Assembly: GCF_024519155.1 (NCBI RefSeq)
Contig: NZ_JANIFJ010000001.1
Location: forward strand, 868,001-932,000
Direction: 5' to 3'
Origin: Mangrovibrevibacter kandeliae
Lineage (GTDB): Bacteria > Pseudomonadota > Alphaproteobacteria > Rhizobiales > Rhizobiaceae
DNA: 64,000 bases
Shown here piece by piece: positions 9,278 to 18,557 of this stretch; the stretch's first letter is position 1, and every line of letters begins with the position of its first letter. The translations under genes were made by a program, and so were the position numbers. Below the pieces are notes generated by a model, which was not told where the DNA came from, did no database searches, and worked only from the letters and a program-made list of their open reading frames with translations.

Positions 9278-11161
9278 TCAGGCGGACACCAGCTCGTCAT
9301 GCTCCGCTGACATCAGGAGCCAGCTCTCCTCAACTTCCGCGAGAAGGCGTTCGGCGTCCGACCGCTCCTTTGCAAGGCTTGCCGCCCTCGCCGGATCCCG
9401 CGTGTAGAGGCCTCCGTCGGCCAGCTTGTCATCCAGCCCTGAGATCGTCCCCTGCAGCTTGGCGATCTTCGTCTCGGCGTCCTTGATCTTCTTGCGCAGG
9501 GGCGCCAGCGCCTCGCGCCGCTGCGCGGCCTCACGACGCTGGTCGGCGCGTGAGGCGCGGTCGTCGCCGGTCGCCCCCTTGTCGCCACCGCCGCGATAGG
9601 CGGCGAGCACCAGCTGCTTGTACTCCTCGAGGTCGCCGTCGTAGCGGCGCACGGTGCCGTCGCCGACGATCCACAGGCGGTCCATCGTCACCTCGACGAG
9701 GTGGCGGTCGTGGCTGATCAGGATGACGGCGCCCGGATAGTCGTTCAGCGCATGCACCAGCGCCTCGCGCGAATCGATGTCGAGGTGGTTGGTCGGCTCG
9801 TCGAGGATCAGGAGGTTGGGCGCGCCGAAGGTGGCAAGGCCCATCAGCAGCCGGGCCTTCTCGCCGCCGGACAGATCGTCGGCGGCGGTGTCCATCTTCT
9901 CCGTGCGCAGGCCCATCTGCGCGACGCGGGCCCGGACCTTGGCCTCGGGCGCGTCCGGCATCAGGCGGCGCACATGCTGAACTGCGCTCTCGGCCGGGCG
10001 CAGATCGTCGATCTGGTGCTGGGCGAAGAAGCCGACCTTGAGGCCGGGCGCCCGGGTGACGGTCCCCGCCTGCGCCCCGAGCCGTTCGGCGACGAGCTTG
10101 GCAAAGGTCGATTTGCCGTTGCCGTTGGCACCGAGAAGCGCGATGCGGTCCTCCGTGTCGATGCGCAGGTCGAGTCGCGACAGGATCGGCCGGTCGGCCG
10201 CGTAGCCGACGGACACGCCTTCCATCCGGATGATCGGCGAGGCGGCGCGCTTGTCCGGCGCCTCGAAGCTGAACGGCGAGACGCTCTCCTCCACGACGGC
10301 GGCGAGCGGGCGCATGCGCTCCAGCGCCTTCAGCCGCGACTGCGCCTGTCGGGCTTTCGTCGCCTTGGCGCGGAAGCGCTCGACGAAGGCCTCCATGTGG
10401 GCGCGCTCGGCCTGCTGCTTGGCGATCGCCTTGCCGAGCAGCTCCATCTTTTCCGCCCGTTGGCGCTCGAAGCCGTCATAGCCGCCGCGGTAGAAGACGA
10501 GCTTCCTCTGGTCGAGATGGACGATGGCATTGACCGCGTTGTTGAGGACGTCGCGATCGTGGCTGATCAGGAGCACCGTGTAGGGATAGCGCGCCACGAA
10601 GTTCTCGAGCCAGAGCGTGCCTTCGAGGTCGAGGTAGTTGGTCGGCTCGTCGAGGAGCAGGAGGTCCGGGCGGGAAAACAGGACGGCGGCCAGGGCGACG
10701 CGCATCCGCCAGCCGCCCGAGAACGAGCCGACCGCGCGGGCCTGCGCCGCCGCGTCGAAGCCGAGGCCGGACAGGATCGCTGCGGCACGGGCCTCGGCCG
10801 AGTGGCTGTCGATGTCGGTCAGCCGCAGCTGGATCTCGGCGATGCGCCCGGGGTCGGTGGCGGTTTCGGCCTCGGCGAGGAGCGCCAGGCGCTCGGCATC
10901 GGCCTGCAGCACCACCTCGATCAGCGTGTCGTCGGAGCCCGGCGCCTCCTGCGCCACCTGTCCGATGCGGGTGTTCTTCGGCACGAACACGCCGCCGCTC
11001 TCCGGCGCGAGTTCGCCGGTGACGATCCGGAACAGCGTCGACTTGCCGGCGCCGTTGCGCCCGACGAGCCCGGCCTTGGTGCCGGCGGGTAAGGTGAGGC
11101 TGGCGCCTTCGATCAGGAGGCGGCCGGCGACGCGCGCGGTGAGGTCGGTGATCTGCAGCAT
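9278..11161 (-). CDS. ABC-F family ATP-binding protein (Uup/YheS-like)
   Basis: Duplicated ATPase of the ABC-F class, which act on ribosomes rather than in membranes. The 627 residues have two nucleotide-binding domains: Walker A GRNGAGKST and GANGNGKST, signatures SFSGGW and LSGGEKAR, Walker B LLLDEPTNYLD and LILDEPTNHLD. A charged P-site-tractable linker lies between the domains, and a C-terminal coiled coil (about 540-620) is rich in Lys/Glu/Ala. No membrane helices are present. The start MLQITDLTARV at 11161 fits the family. The ATG at 11224 would add 21 unrelated residues. The exact subfamily was not resolved. Confidence 0.92.
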   Translation of the reverse strand: MLQITDLTARVAGRLLIEGASLTLPAGTKAGLVGRNGAGKSTLFRIVTGELAPESGGVFVPKNTRIGQVAQEAPGSDDTLIEVVLQADAERLALLAEAETATDPGRIAEIQLRLTDIDSHSAEARAAAILSGLGFDAAAQARAVGSFSGGWRMRVALAAVLFSRPDLLLLDEPTNYLDLEGTLWLENFVARYPYTVLLISHDRDVLNNAVNAIVHLDQRKLVFYRGGYDGFERQRAEKMELLGKAIAKQQAERAHMEAFVERFRAKATKARQAQSRLKALERMRPLAAVVEESVSPFSFEAPDKRAASPIIRMEGVSVGYAADRPILSRLDLRIDTEDRIALLGANGNGKSTFAKLVAERLGAQAGTVTRAPGLKVGFFAQHQIDDLRPAESAVQHVRRLMPDAPEAKVRARVAQMGLRTEKMDTAADDLSGGEKARLLMGLATFGAPNLLILDEPTNHLDIDSREALVHALNDYPGAVILISHDRHLVEVTMDRLWIVGDGTVRRYDGDLEEYKQLVLAAYRGGGDKGATGDDRASRADQRREAAQRREALAPLRKKIKDAETKIAKLQGTISGLDDKLADGGLYTRDPARAASLAKERSDAERLLAEVEESWLLMSAEHDELVSA

Positions 11162-11226
11162 GCCCGGCTTCTGCCACGCGGCGGCGCAGCGGAAAAGGGG
11201 CGGTGCGGGAGCGTGCACACGCATGG

Positions 11227-11255
11227 TTGGCGACCTGAGGCCGGTGCGCTATTGC
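11227..11255 (+). promoter_or_regulatory. Candidate sigma-70 promoter for the GST-family gene
   Basis: TTGGCG at 11227 is followed after 17 bases by TATTGC at 11250. A start near 11262 would leave a leader of about 20 bases containing GGGGAGAG. Confidence 0.45.
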
Positions 11256-11281
11256 GGCTTTGACCAATCGGGGAGAGGGTG

Positions 11282-11977
11282 ATGCCGATGCTGCTCTACG
11301 AACTCGTCGGCCAGGATGCCGAACGGCCCTTCTCGCCGCATTGCTGGAAGGTCCGCATGGCCATCGCCCACAAGCGCCTCGCCTACGAAACGCGGCCGGT
11401 GCCCTTCACCGGGATCGGCGCCGTCGAGGGGGGCGTATCGAAGATCGTGCCGATCCTGCGCGACGGCGACACGGTCGTGTCCGACTCGTTCGCCATCGCA
11501 GAGTATCTGGAGCGCAGCTATCCGGATCGCCCGTCGCTGTTCGGCGGGGAGGGCGGCCGAGCGCTCGCCCGCTTCGTGGAGGCGTGGTCCATGCGGGTGA
11601 TCCACCCCTTCATCGGCGGCAGCGCGCTCACCGACATCCATGCAGTGCTCGCGCCGACGGACCAGGCCTATTTCCGGCAGAGCCGCGAGCAGCGCTTCGG
11701 CCGGCCGCTGGAGGAGGTCCCGCAGGGTCGCGAGGAGCGCCTGCCGGCGTTCCGCCAGAGCCTCGAGCCGCTGCGGGCGGTGCTCGACAGGCAGCTGTTC
11801 CTCGGCGGCGAGACGCCGCTCTTTGCCGACCACATCGTGTTCGGCGCCTTCCAGTGGCTTCGCGTCGCCTCGTCCTTCGCGGTGCTGGAGGCGGACGATC
11901 CGATCGCCGCGTGGTTCGAGGCCTGCCTCGACCTCTATGACGGGCTCGGCCGGAAAGTGCCCGCGGCCGCCGCCTGA
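11282..11977 (+). CDS. Glutathione S-transferase family protein
   Basis: The 231-residue product has an N-terminal thioredoxin-like domain with the phrase [12 protein letters not shown], where Ser/Cys sit at the usual glutathione-activating place, and the G-site phrase [12 protein letters not shown] near residue 68. An all-alpha C-terminal domain follows. The substrate is unknown. The ATG at 11282 follows GGGGAGAGG at a good distance. A GTG at 11279 and an ATG at 11288 are alternatives. It is divergent from the ABC-F gene. Confidence 0.88.
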   Translation: MPMLLYELVGQDAERPFSPHCWKVRMAIAHKRLAYETRPVPFTGIGAVEGGVSKIVPILRDGDTVVSDSFAIAEYLERSYPDRPSLFGGEGGRALARFVEAWSMRVIHPFIGGSALTDIHAVLAPTDQAYFRQSREQRFGRPLEEVPQGREERLPAFRQSLEPLRAVLDRQLFLGGETPLFADHIVFGAFQWLRVASSFAVLEADDPIAAWFEACLDLYDGLGRKVPAAAA

Positions 11978-12013
11978 GCGACCGGGCGCCGCCGTCGCAC
12001 CGGGTGCGGCGGC

Positions 12014-12042
12014 TTGCCGCCATTCCCCGCGGCGGCTATAGA
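12014..12042 (+). promoter_or_regulatory. Strong candidate sigma-70 promoter for ndk
   Basis: TTGCCG at 12014 is separated by 17 bases from TATAGA at 12037. The -10 lies inside a small palindrome (CGGCT-ATAG-AGCCG). The predicted leader is about 33 bases. Confidence 0.6.
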
Positions 12043-12081
12043 GCCGGCACTTTCCCTGCCCAGCTCAAGGACCGACCGACG

Positions 12082-12504
12082 ATGGCGATCGAACGCACCT
12101 TCTCGATGATCAAGCCCGACGCGACGCGCCGCAATCTCACCGGCGCGATCACCAAGATCCTGGAAGAATCCGGCCTGACGGTCGTCGCCTCCAAGCGGGT
12201 TTGGATGAGCCGGCGCGAGGCCGAGGGCTTCTACGCCGTCCACAAGGAGCGGCCGTTCTTCGGCGAACTCGTCGAGTCCATGTCCTCCGGCCCGACCGTG
12301 GTGCAGGTGCTGGAAGGCGAGAACGCCATCGCCCGCAACCGCGAGATCATGGGCGCGACCAACCCGAAGGACGCGGCCGAGGGCACGATCCGCAAGCAGC
12401 ACGCCCTCTCCATCGGCGAGAACTCGGTGCACGGCTCCGACGCGCCGGAGACCGCCAAGCAGGAGATCGCCTACTGGTTCTCCGAGACCGAGATCGTCGG
12501 CTGA
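12082..12504 (+). CDS. ndk: Nucleoside diphosphate kinase
   Basis: Transfers the gamma phosphate of ATP to nucleoside diphosphates through a phosphohistidine, balancing NTP and dNTP pools in the cytosol. The 140-residue length is standard. The N-terminus [13 protein letters not shown], the motif [11 protein letters not shown] and the active-site His117 (ENSVHGSD) are all present. The upstream ATG at 12004 is not used by the family. It appears to be a single-gene unit, with a promoter at 12014-12042 and a terminator directly behind. Confidence 0.98.
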   Translation: MAIERTFSMIKPDATRRNLTGAITKILEESGLTVVASKRVWMSRREAEGFYAVHKERPFFGELVESMSSGPTVVQVLEGENAIARNREIMGATNPKDAAEGTIRKQHALSIGENSVHGSDAPETAKQEIAYWFSETEIVG

Positions 12505-12540
12505 GGCCGCACGCGTCCCACATCCTGTACGGATGACACG

Positions 12541-12569
12541 ACGCCGGCCCTCGGGCCGGCGTTTGCTTA
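12541..12569 (+). terminator. Intrinsic terminator of ndk
   Basis: A perfect 10-bp inverted repeat (ACGCCGGCCC and its complement, 12541-12562) with a CTCG turn is followed by TTGCTTAT. It lies 37 bases after the ndk stop. Confidence 0.7.
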
Positions 12570-12664
12570 TGCGCGCGGGCAAGTCATGCGGGGGCAGCTC
12601 GCGCTCCGAAGCCGAGATCACCTCGCCGGCGCTGCCATTCGGGCGGGAGCAGGGTCGGCCGCGT

Positions 12665-12688
12665 CGGCTTGATTCCCAATCAAAGCCG
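12665..12688 (-). terminator. Imperfect hairpin at the end of moaE
   Basis: CGGCTTGATT pairs with AATCA-AAGCCG across a CCC turn, with one bulged base. It spans the moaE stop codon and the end of the uvrC-pgsA-moaD-moaE run. There is no T-tract, so the assignment is weak. Confidence 0.3.
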
Positions 12689-13153
12689 GTGCCAGCGATC
12701 CGCCGCGGCGCTGTCGGTGTCCTTGGACTCGACCCAGCCGCCGGTCGTGCCGTCCTTCAGGTGCTCGCGCTTCCAGAAGGGCGCGCGGGTCTTCAGATAG
12801 TCCATCAGGAAGGACGCCGCCTCGAAGGCGGCCTGGCGATGGGCCGAGGCGCAGCCGACGAAGACGATCTCCTCGCCCGGCTTCACCAGCCCGTAGCGGT
12901 GGAGCACGTGGCAGCCGGTGAGCGGCCAGCGCTCCGCCGCCTGCGCCGCGATGCGCTCGATTTCGCGCTCCGCCATGCCGGGATAGTGCTCGAGCTCCAG
13001 CGCCTCCAGCCGTCCACCCTCGTCGCGGCAGTAGCCGGAGAAGGTGACGACGCCGCCGACGGCTCCGCTGCCGGACAGGGCGGCGATCTCCGCGGCCATT
13101 TCGATGCGGCCGGCGAGAATGCGCACGAGGGGCACGACGGGCTCGGGCGCCAT
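12680..13153 (-). CDS. moaE: Molybdopterin synthase catalytic subunit MoaE
   Basis: With MoaD-thiocarboxylate it inserts two sulfurs into precursor Z to make molybdopterin. The 157 residues start MAPEPVVPLVRILAG and keep the family core: GAVGGVVTFSGYCRDE, ALELEHYPGMAE, HRYGLVKPGEEIVFVG and the lysine-bearing MDYLKTRAPFWKRE near the end. The ATG at 13153 lies 5 bases after the moaD stop. A longer frame up to 13390 is shadow sequence across moaD. The molybdoenzyme at 20779 would be one consumer of the cofactor. Confidence 0.95.
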   Translation of the reverse strand: MAPEPVVPLVRILAGRIEMAAEIAALSGSGAVGGVVTFSGYCRDEGGRLEALELEHYPGMAEREIERIAAQAAERWPLTGCHVLHRYGLVKPGEEIVFVGCASAHRQAAFEAASFLMDYLKTRAPFWKREHLKDGTTGGWVESKDTDSAAADRWHRL

Positions 13154-13158
13154 CTTCG

Positions 13159-13410
13159 TCAGCCTCCGGTCATCGGCGGAAACAGCGCGACCTCGCGCGC
13201 CGCACCAATCGGGTCGGCGTGGTCGACATGCTCGTGGTCGATGGCGACGCGGATGACCTCCGGCGCGGCGAGGGCGCTGTCGTAGTTCGGGCCGCGGCCC
13301 TTCAGCCAGCCGAGCAGGTCCTCGACGGAACGAACCTCGGCCGGCGGCTCGACGGTCTCCTCGGCAAGCCCGATGCGCTCGCGCACCCACGCGAAATAGA
13401 CGAGTTTCAT
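13159..13410 (-). CDS. moaD: Molybdopterin synthase sulfur carrier subunit MoaD
   Basis: Small ubiquitin-fold protein whose C-terminal glycine carries the thiocarboxylate sulfur. The 83 residues start MKLVYFAWVRE and end in the diagnostic Gly-Gly (PPMTGG). The ATG at 13410 gives the family length. An ATG at 13482 would add 24 unrelated residues. It is downstream of pgsA and directly upstream of moaE. Confidence 0.95.
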   Translation of the reverse strand: MKLVYFAWVRERIGLAEETVEPPAEVRSVEDLLGWLKGRGPNYDSALAAPEVIRVAIDHEHVDHADPIGAAREVALFPPMTGG

Positions 13411-13507
13411 GGCGCGGCTCCTTCGCGGCGGAGATAGGGTGCCAGATGGCGATCCGCCATGGCGATCGGACGACGGCGTCACCGCGGCGACGCCCGGCTG
13501 CCGCTGG

Positions 13508-14089
13508 TCAGTCGCCGATGTGCCTCAGCCCGGCACGGAAATAGTCGTAGCCGGTGTAGAGCGTGATCACCGCCGAGAACCAGAGGAGGCCGATGCCGGC
13601 CTGGGTGACGTGCGGCACCAGCTTGTCGCCCGCGGGCCCCGCCAGCAGGAAGGCGATCGCGATCATCTGGACGGTGGTCTTCCACTTGGCGAGACGGGTG
13701 ACCGGCACCGACACCTTCAACTCGGCGAGGTATTCCCGCAGGCCCGAGACGAGGATCTCGCGGCAGAGGATCACGATCGCCGCCCACAGCGTCCAGCCGG
13801 CGATGGTCCCGTCGGCGGCCAAAAGCAGCAGGCAGGCTGCGACGAGCAGCTTGTCCGCGATCGGGTCCAGCATCCGCCCGATGGTCGAGGTCTGTTGCCA
13901 GGCCCGCGCGAGATAGCCGTCGAAGAAGTCGGTGATGCTGGCCGCGACGAACAGGCCCAGCGCCGAAAAGCGGGCAAAGTCGGTGCCCTGCAGCCGGCCC
14001 TCGACGAAGAAGCACAACACCACCAGCGGCACCGCCACGATGCGCGCATAGGTCAGGAGGTTCGGGAGGCTCAACGCCGGAGAGGACAT
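13508..14089 (-). CDS. pgsA: CDP-diacylglycerol--glycerol-3-phosphate 3-phosphatidyltransferase
   Basis: Inner-membrane enzyme for the committed step of phosphatidylglycerol synthesis. The 193-residue protein carries the CDP-alcohol phosphotransferase signature: DG-YL-AR, eight residues, G, three, D, three, D (DGYLAR to MLDPIADK) near residues 58-83. It has about four membrane helices, beginning with LLTYARIVAVPLVVL. It lies 92 bases after uvrC, and this uvrC-pgsA-moaD-moaE order recurs in Hyphomicrobiales. Confidence 0.96.
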   Translation of the reverse strand: MSSPALSLPNLLTYARIVAVPLVVLCFFVEGRLQGTDFARFSALGLFVAASITDFFDGYLARAWQQTSTIGRMLDPIADKLLVAACLLLLAADGTIAGWTLWAAIVILCREILVSGLREYLAELKVSVPVTRLAKWKTTVQMIAIAFLLAGPAGDKLVPHVTQAGIGLLWFSAVITLYTGYDYFRAGLRHIGD

Positions 14090-14181
14090 GGACAGGGTCC
14101 GCGAGTACGCAAAGGCCGCCTCTTCAATCGCGGCTGGGTCCGCCCGTCAACATCCCGCAGGGCGTTACGGCCGATCGAAGC

Positions 14182-16236
14182 CTACCGTTCGTGGAAGTGG
14201 TCATAGATCAGCTTGGCAATCTGCTCGGAAATCCCGTCGACTTTGGCGATGTCGCTCATCGCCGCACGCGACACCGCCTTGGCGGTGCCGAAATGGTGGA
14301 GGAGGGCGCGCTTGCGGCTCGGCCCGATTCCGGCGATCTCGTCGAGTGGGTTCTTCACCAGCTCCTTCTTCCGCCGGGCGCGATGCGAGCCGATGGCGAA
14401 TCGGTGCGCCTCGTCGCGCAGGCGCTGGACGAAGTAGAGCACGGGGTCGCGCGGCGGCAGCGAGAACGGCTCGCGCCCCTCGGTGACGAAGCGCTCGCGG
14501 CCGGCGTCGCGATCGACGCCTTTGGCGACGCCGATCGTGGTGACGCGGTCGGCGATGCCGAGCTCGGCGAGGATCGCGCGCACCGCCGAGATCTGCCCCT
14601 TGCCGCCGTCGATCAGCACGAGGTCCGGCCAGGCCGGCATCTCGGCGTCGTCCGCCGCATCGGCATCCTCCGGCTCGGCGATTTCGGACGCGGGCGCCGT
14701 CTCGCCGTGCTCCTTCAGGAGGCGCGAGAAGCGCCGCGTCATCACCTCGCGCATCATGCCGAAGTCGTCGCCGGGGGTGATGTCGGCGCCGCGGATGTTG
14801 AACTTGCGGTACTGGTTCTTGGCAAAGCCCTGCGGACCCGCGACGATCATCGCGCCCACCGCGTTGGTGCCCATGATGTGCGAGTTGTCGTAGACCTCGA
14901 TGCGGCGCGGTGGGCGCGTGAGCGCGAAGGTCTCGGCGAGGCCCTTAAGGAGCCGCCCCTGCGTCGAGGTCTCCGCGAGTCGGCGTCCGAGCGCCTCGCG
15001 CGCGTTCGCGAGCGCGTGGTCGACGAGGTCCTTCTTTTCGCCCCGCTGCGGCACGGCGATCTGCACCTTGCGCTGCGCCTTGATCGACAGGGCATCCGCC
15101 AGAAGATCGCCGTCCTCGACCTCGATCGGCAGGAGCAGCTGCCGCGGCACCGGCTTGTCCTCGTAGAACTGCGACAGGAAGGCGCCCATGACCTCGCCGG
15201 GCTCGATCGACGGGTCGGCTTTCGGGAAGTAGGCGCGGTTGCCCCAGTTCTGGCCGGTGCGGAAGAAGAACACCTGGATGCAGGTGAGGCCGCCCTCCTG
15301 ATGGATGGCAAAGACATCCGCCTCTTCGACGCCCTGCGGGTTGATGCCCTGATGCCCCTGGATGATGGAGAGGGCCGCGATGCGGTCGCGGTAGAGCGCG
15401 GCGCGCTCGAAGTCGAGCGCATCGGAAGCCGACTGCATGGCTGTCGCGAGCGAGGCCTGGACCTGCTTGCTCTTGCCGGACAGGAACGCTTCCGCCTGAC
15501 CGACGAGGGCGCCGTAGTCCTCCAGCGAGATCTCGCGCGTGCAGGGGCCCGAGCAGCGCTTGATCTGGTAGAGCAGGCAGGGCCGGGTGCGGGTCGCGTA
15601 GACCGAATCGGTGCAGGTGCGCAGCAGGAAGGCCCGCTGCAGCGAGTTGATCGTCCGCCCGACGGCGCCGGCCGAGGCGAAGGGGCCGAAATAGCTGCCT
15701 TTCCGCGATCGTGCGCCGCGATGCTTCATGATCGCAGGAGCCTCGTGGTCGTCGCCGACGAGGATATAGGGAAACGACTTGTCGTCCCGCAGCAGGACGT
15801 TGAAGCGCGGCCGCAAGCGCTTGATTAGATTGGCTTCGAGGAGCAGCGCCTCGGTTTCGGTGCGGGTGGTGACGAACTCCATGTGCCGCGTCTCGCGGAT
15901 CATCCGGGCGATGCGGTTGGAGTGGCCGCCGATGCGGGCATAGCTCGTCACCCGCTTCTTCAGCGAGCGCGCCTTGCCAACATAGAGGACCTCCTGGTCC
16001 TTGCCGAACATGCGGTAGACACCGGGCCCGTTGGGCAGACGCTTGACGAAGGCGGCGATCAGTTCGGCGCCGGTCAGCGTCTGGTCGACCGACTTGCCGC
16101 CGTCGTCCCACTCGATCGCTGCGACGAGCGCCGCGGCCGCCGCGGACACATCCCCCGTCGGCTCGGATTCGAGATCCTCCGCGTCGTCGTCGGGTTCGAG
16201 CTCAGGATCAAAATCGGGTTCGGCGTCTGCTGTCAT
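14182..16236 (-). CDS. uvrC: Excinuclease ABC subunit C
   Basis: Makes both incisions around UvrAB-marked lesions in nucleotide excision repair. The 684 residues contain a GIY-YIG domain ([10 protein letters not shown] and [10 protein letters not shown], about 70-150), a cysteine cluster near the former Fe-S region, a UVR motif ([14 protein letters not shown]), an RNase H-like endonuclease domain ([19 protein letters not shown]) and C-terminal helix-hairpin-helix motifs ([13 protein letters not shown]). The first 40 residues are strongly acidic (Asp/Glu-rich), an extension beyond the usual length. The ATG at 16236 is preferred because the upstream in-frame ATGs read as arginine-rich shadow. 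No rhizobial SOS box (GTTC-N7-GTTC) was found upstream. Confidence 0.95.
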   Translation of the reverse strand: MTADAEPDFDPELEPDDDAEDLESEPTGDVSAAAAALVAAIEWDDGGKSVDQTLTGAELIAAFVKRLPNGPGVYRMFGKDQEVLYVGKARSLKKRVTSYARIGGHSNRIARMIRETRHMEFVTTRTETEALLLEANLIKRLRPRFNVLLRDDKSFPYILVGDDHEAPAIMKHRGARSRKGSYFGPFASAGAVGRTINSLQRAFLLRTCTDSVYATRTRPCLLYQIKRCSGPCTREISLEDYGALVGQAEAFLSGKSKQVQASLATAMQSASDALDFERAALYRDRIAALSIIQGHQGINPQGVEEADVFAIHQEGGLTCIQVFFFRTGQNWGNRAYFPKADPSIEPGEVMGAFLSQFYEDKPVPRQLLLPIEVEDGDLLADALSIKAQRKVQIAVPQRGEKKDLVDHALANAREALGRRLAETSTQGRLLKGLAETFALTRPPRRIEVYDNSHIMGTNAVGAMIVAGPQGFAKNQYRKFNIRGADITPGDDFGMMREVMTRRFSRLLKEHGETAPASEIAEPEDADAADDAEMPAWPDLVLIDGGKGQISAVRAILAELGIADRVTTIGVAKGVDRDAGRERFVTEGREPFSLPPRDPVLYFVQRLRDEAHRFAIGSHRARRKKELVKNPLDEIAGIGPSRKRALLHHFGTAKAVSRAAMSDIAKVDGISEQIAKLIYDHFHER

Positions 16237-16558
16237 GTCGTCGTCTGTCGGCAGGCGCGGCGTCAGGCCTCGCCCGGTGTGTCTGGAGAAGCGCTGTGGT
16301 CTGGCCCTCGTCATGTCTCGGTCGTGCCGCAGGAGCCGCCGAATCGGGCCGGTCGTCCTCATATAAGCGGCTGGTGTCGATCCTGCGACCGTCGCAGATC
16401 GGCAACAGCAACGCGGGCGACTGGCCATGGCTCTGGCGCGGGGGACGCAGACTAACCATCTGTTCACTTGTCTTGCGGAACAAGGACCCCGACAAGGAGT
16501 TGGTTCTACCGGGCGTTCCGCACGCGACCGGAACGATGCAGAGGGATCGGAGATCGAG
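16237..16558. promoter_or_regulatory. 322-base intergenic region between divergent uvrC and the porin-like gene
   Basis: No credible ORF lies here. For uvrC a candidate minus-strand promoter is GTCGCA (16389-16384), 17 bases, TTATAT (16366-16361). An inverted repeat CTTGT-N8-ACAAG lies about 16467-16485 on the Omp side, but no convincing promoter for the Omp gene was found. Confidence 0.35.
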
Positions 16559-17209
16559 ATGAGACTGCTGCTCGCAGCTGCCGCGGCGGCGATCACGTTG
16601 GCGACATCCGCCCACGCGGCCGATCTCGTGCAGGAGGAGCCGCCGGTCGCGATCGCGCCGGCAGCGCCGGTCTACATCTGGTCCGGTCCCTATGCCGGCG
16701 CTTTCGTCGGCTACAACAGTTCGAACTTCGACCAGAGCGGCGGTCCGGACTTCGATGGCGAAGGCTGGGTCGGCGGCGTCTACGGCGGCTACAACTTCCA
16801 GAGCGGCAACTTCGTGTACGGCCTGGAAGGCGACATCGGCTATTCGGGTCTCGATGCCGGCGGCTACCAGTCGGCCACGGGCGGCGCAGTGACCGCGGAC
16901 GACGGCAACGCCTTCGGCTCGCTCCGCGGTCGGGTCGGCGTCGCCTACGACCCGTTCCTCGTCTTTGCGACCGGCGGTGTCGCGGTCGCCAACAAGGAGC
17001 TGTCGTTCGGCGGCGCCAGCGACAGCAACACCCATGTCGGCTACACCGTCGGCGCCGGGGTCGAGGCACAAGTGACCGACAACATCACCTCGCGGCTGGA
17101 GTACCGCTACTCCGACTACAACAGCCAGGATTACGACCTCGGGGGGACCGTGGTATCGAGCGGCTTCAACGAGCAGTCGATCCGCGCCGGCATCGCGCTG
17201 AAGTTCTGA
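16559..17209 (+). CDS. Outer membrane beta-barrel protein (Omp25/Omp31 type)
   Basis: The 216 residues start with a signal peptide ([20 protein letters not shown]) and then a short Pro/Ala linker. The rest is alternating aromatic/Gly strands typical of 8-stranded barrels: [57 protein letters not shown]. It ends in a barrel-closing phenylalanine (GIALKF), as recognised by the Bam complex. The domain arrangement resembles the Omp25/31 and heat-resistant agglutinin-like porins common in Hyphomicrobiales. Role: probably a structural or adhesive surface protein. The ATG at 16559 gives the signal peptide its proper start. Confidence 0.9.
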   Translation: MRLLLAAAAAAITLATSAHAADLVQEEPPVAIAPAAPVYIWSGPYAGAFVGYNSSNFDQSGGPDFDGEGWVGGVYGGYNFQSGNFVYGLEGDIGYSGLDAGGYQSATGGAVTADDGNAFGSLRGRVGVAYDPFLVFATGGVAVANKELSFGGASDSNTHVGYTVGAGVEAQVTDNITSRLEYRYSDYNSQDYDLGGTVVSSGFNEQSIRAGIALKF

Positions 17210-17386
17210 CCCCGGCGCAAGCGCAGGCTCCCCGGAGACATCGGAGAGGCGAAATCGCACTGTCGCGCATGTGCCGATGTCTCAGGGTCAGGGACCGGCC
17301 GCACTTCATGTCCGACCGACGTTGCCGATGCCCTGATGTCGACTGTCACGCGTCGTGAAGCGTCGCCAAGACGGCGGTGATGTGCC

Positions 17387-17983
17387 TCAAGCGGCCCGCG
17401 ACTTGAGCTCGTTGAACGCCGCGAAGCGGGCGGCGAACCCGTCATGGAAGGCGGCCAGCGACGGGAAATCCGCGCGCCACTCCGGCAGGCGAAGCTCCAG
17501 ATAGCTCAGAACCGCGGCAACGGCGAAGTCGCCGGCGGTCAACTCCGAATCCTGCGCCGGCGGCGCGGTCTCGAGCGCGGCGAGCCCCCGCCAGGCCCGG
17601 TCGCGCTGCTTGTCGATCGCCGCCTGGTACTGCATCTCGGGCGGCCGGTTGCGCTTCTCATAGACGATCAGCACCACGGCCTCGGCGATGCCGTCGGCGA
17701 GCGCCTCAAGGATCTTCACCCGGGCACGCCCGGCCGCGTCCGCCGGGAACAGACGCTTCTCGCCGACCGTGTCCAGATAGTCGGTGATCACGGCGCTGTC
17801 GTAGAGGCCGAGGCCCTCGTCGGTGAGCAGCACCGGGATCTTGCCGAGCGGGTTGTTCGTCATCAGGAGCTCCGGCTCTTCGCCGGTGGCCGTCGCGACG
17901 AGTTCGAGATCGACGCCGCAATGGCGTGCCGCGAGGCGCACCTTGGCGGAGAACGGCGAGGCGGAGGACTGAAGCAGGCGCAT
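17387..17983 (-). CDS. Glutathione S-transferase family protein
   Basis: The 198-residue product has the N-terminal phrase SSASPFSAKVRLAA and a G-site phrase YDSAVITDYLDTVG near residue 61, then a C-terminal helical domain. It resembles the YibF-like branch of GSTs. The substrate is unknown. It is last in a minus-strand run after rlmJ and the exported protein at 18030-18506. Confidence 0.88.
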   Translation of the reverse strand: MRLLQSSASPFSAKVRLAARHCGVDLELVATATGEEPELLMTNNPLGKIPVLLTDEGLGLYDSAVITDYLDTVGEKRLFPADAAGRARVKILEALADGIAEAVVLIVYEKRNRPPEMQYQAAIDKQRDRAWRGLAALETAPPAQDSELTAGDFAVAAVLSYLELRLPEWRADFPSLAAFHDGFAARFAAFNELKSRAA

Positions 17984-18029
17984 CGGGAGAGATCCAGGCG
18001 AGGAATGACGGAACGGAGGGAGGCGGCGC

Positions 18030-18506
18030 TCAGAACCGGCGCAGCGAAGAGCAGTTGGCGCCGTAGACATGCCAGCGGTCGAGGCCGAGGAAGCAGCCCT
18101 GCGCCTTCCAGCCGATCGAGGCAAAGCCGAGCGGATGCTCGATGACGTAGTAGATGGTGTGGGTCTGGCCGTAGCCCGGCTGGGTGCCAGCCTGCGCGAC
18201 CACCGCCTCGCCCTGACAGTAGCGGCGCTCGACGGCGTGCTCCTCGTCCTCCGGGAAGTAGGCCTTCTCGAGAAGGTTGCGAAACTCCAGCACCTGCAGG
18301 TCGCTCTGCAGCATGCCGCGCGCGCCGTACTCGAACTGGTCTTCGACCTCGGCAAGGACCTTCGGATCGTCGCAGGCGGGCACCTTGGCGGCGATCACCA
18401 CCTCTGGCGGCGGCGCTGCCTGCAGCATGTCGGCGGCCGAGGCTGCGGACGAGGTGGCGCTCGCCAGCGCAAGCGACAGGAGGGCGAGGAGGCTGCGATG
18501 ACGCAT
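18030..18506 (-). CDS. Exported protein of unknown function
   Basis: I do not recognise the family. The 158 residues start with a clear signal peptide (MRHRSLLALLSLALASATSSAASA). The mature part has four cysteines (ACDDPK, YCQGEAVV, GCFLGLD, NCSSLRRF), suggesting periplasmic disulfides, and a C-terminal half rich in Tyr, Gly and His (TIYYVIEHPLGFASIGW). It ends in Phe but is too short and too cysteine-rich for a typical barrel. It lies between rlmJ (51 bases upstream) and a GST gene on the same strand. Confidence 0.75.
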   Translation of the reverse strand: MRHRSLLALLSLALASATSSAASAADMLQAAPPPEVVIAAKVPACDDPKVLAEVEDQFEYGARGMLQSDLQVLEFRNLLEKAYFPEDEEHAVERRYCQGEAVVAQAGTQPGYGQTHTIYYVIEHPLGFASIGWKAQGCFLGLDRWHVYGANCSSLRRF

Positions 18507-18557
18507 GAACGGATCTTCCCGTGGAGCCCGCGCCGCGGCCGGCGCTTCCGGCCGTGT

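Noticed and set aside
16490-16520. GTTC...GTTC pair resembling a rhizobial SOS box upstream of uvrC
   Set aside because: The spacing is 8 bases rather than the required 7, and it is far from the uvrC start. Not an SOS box.
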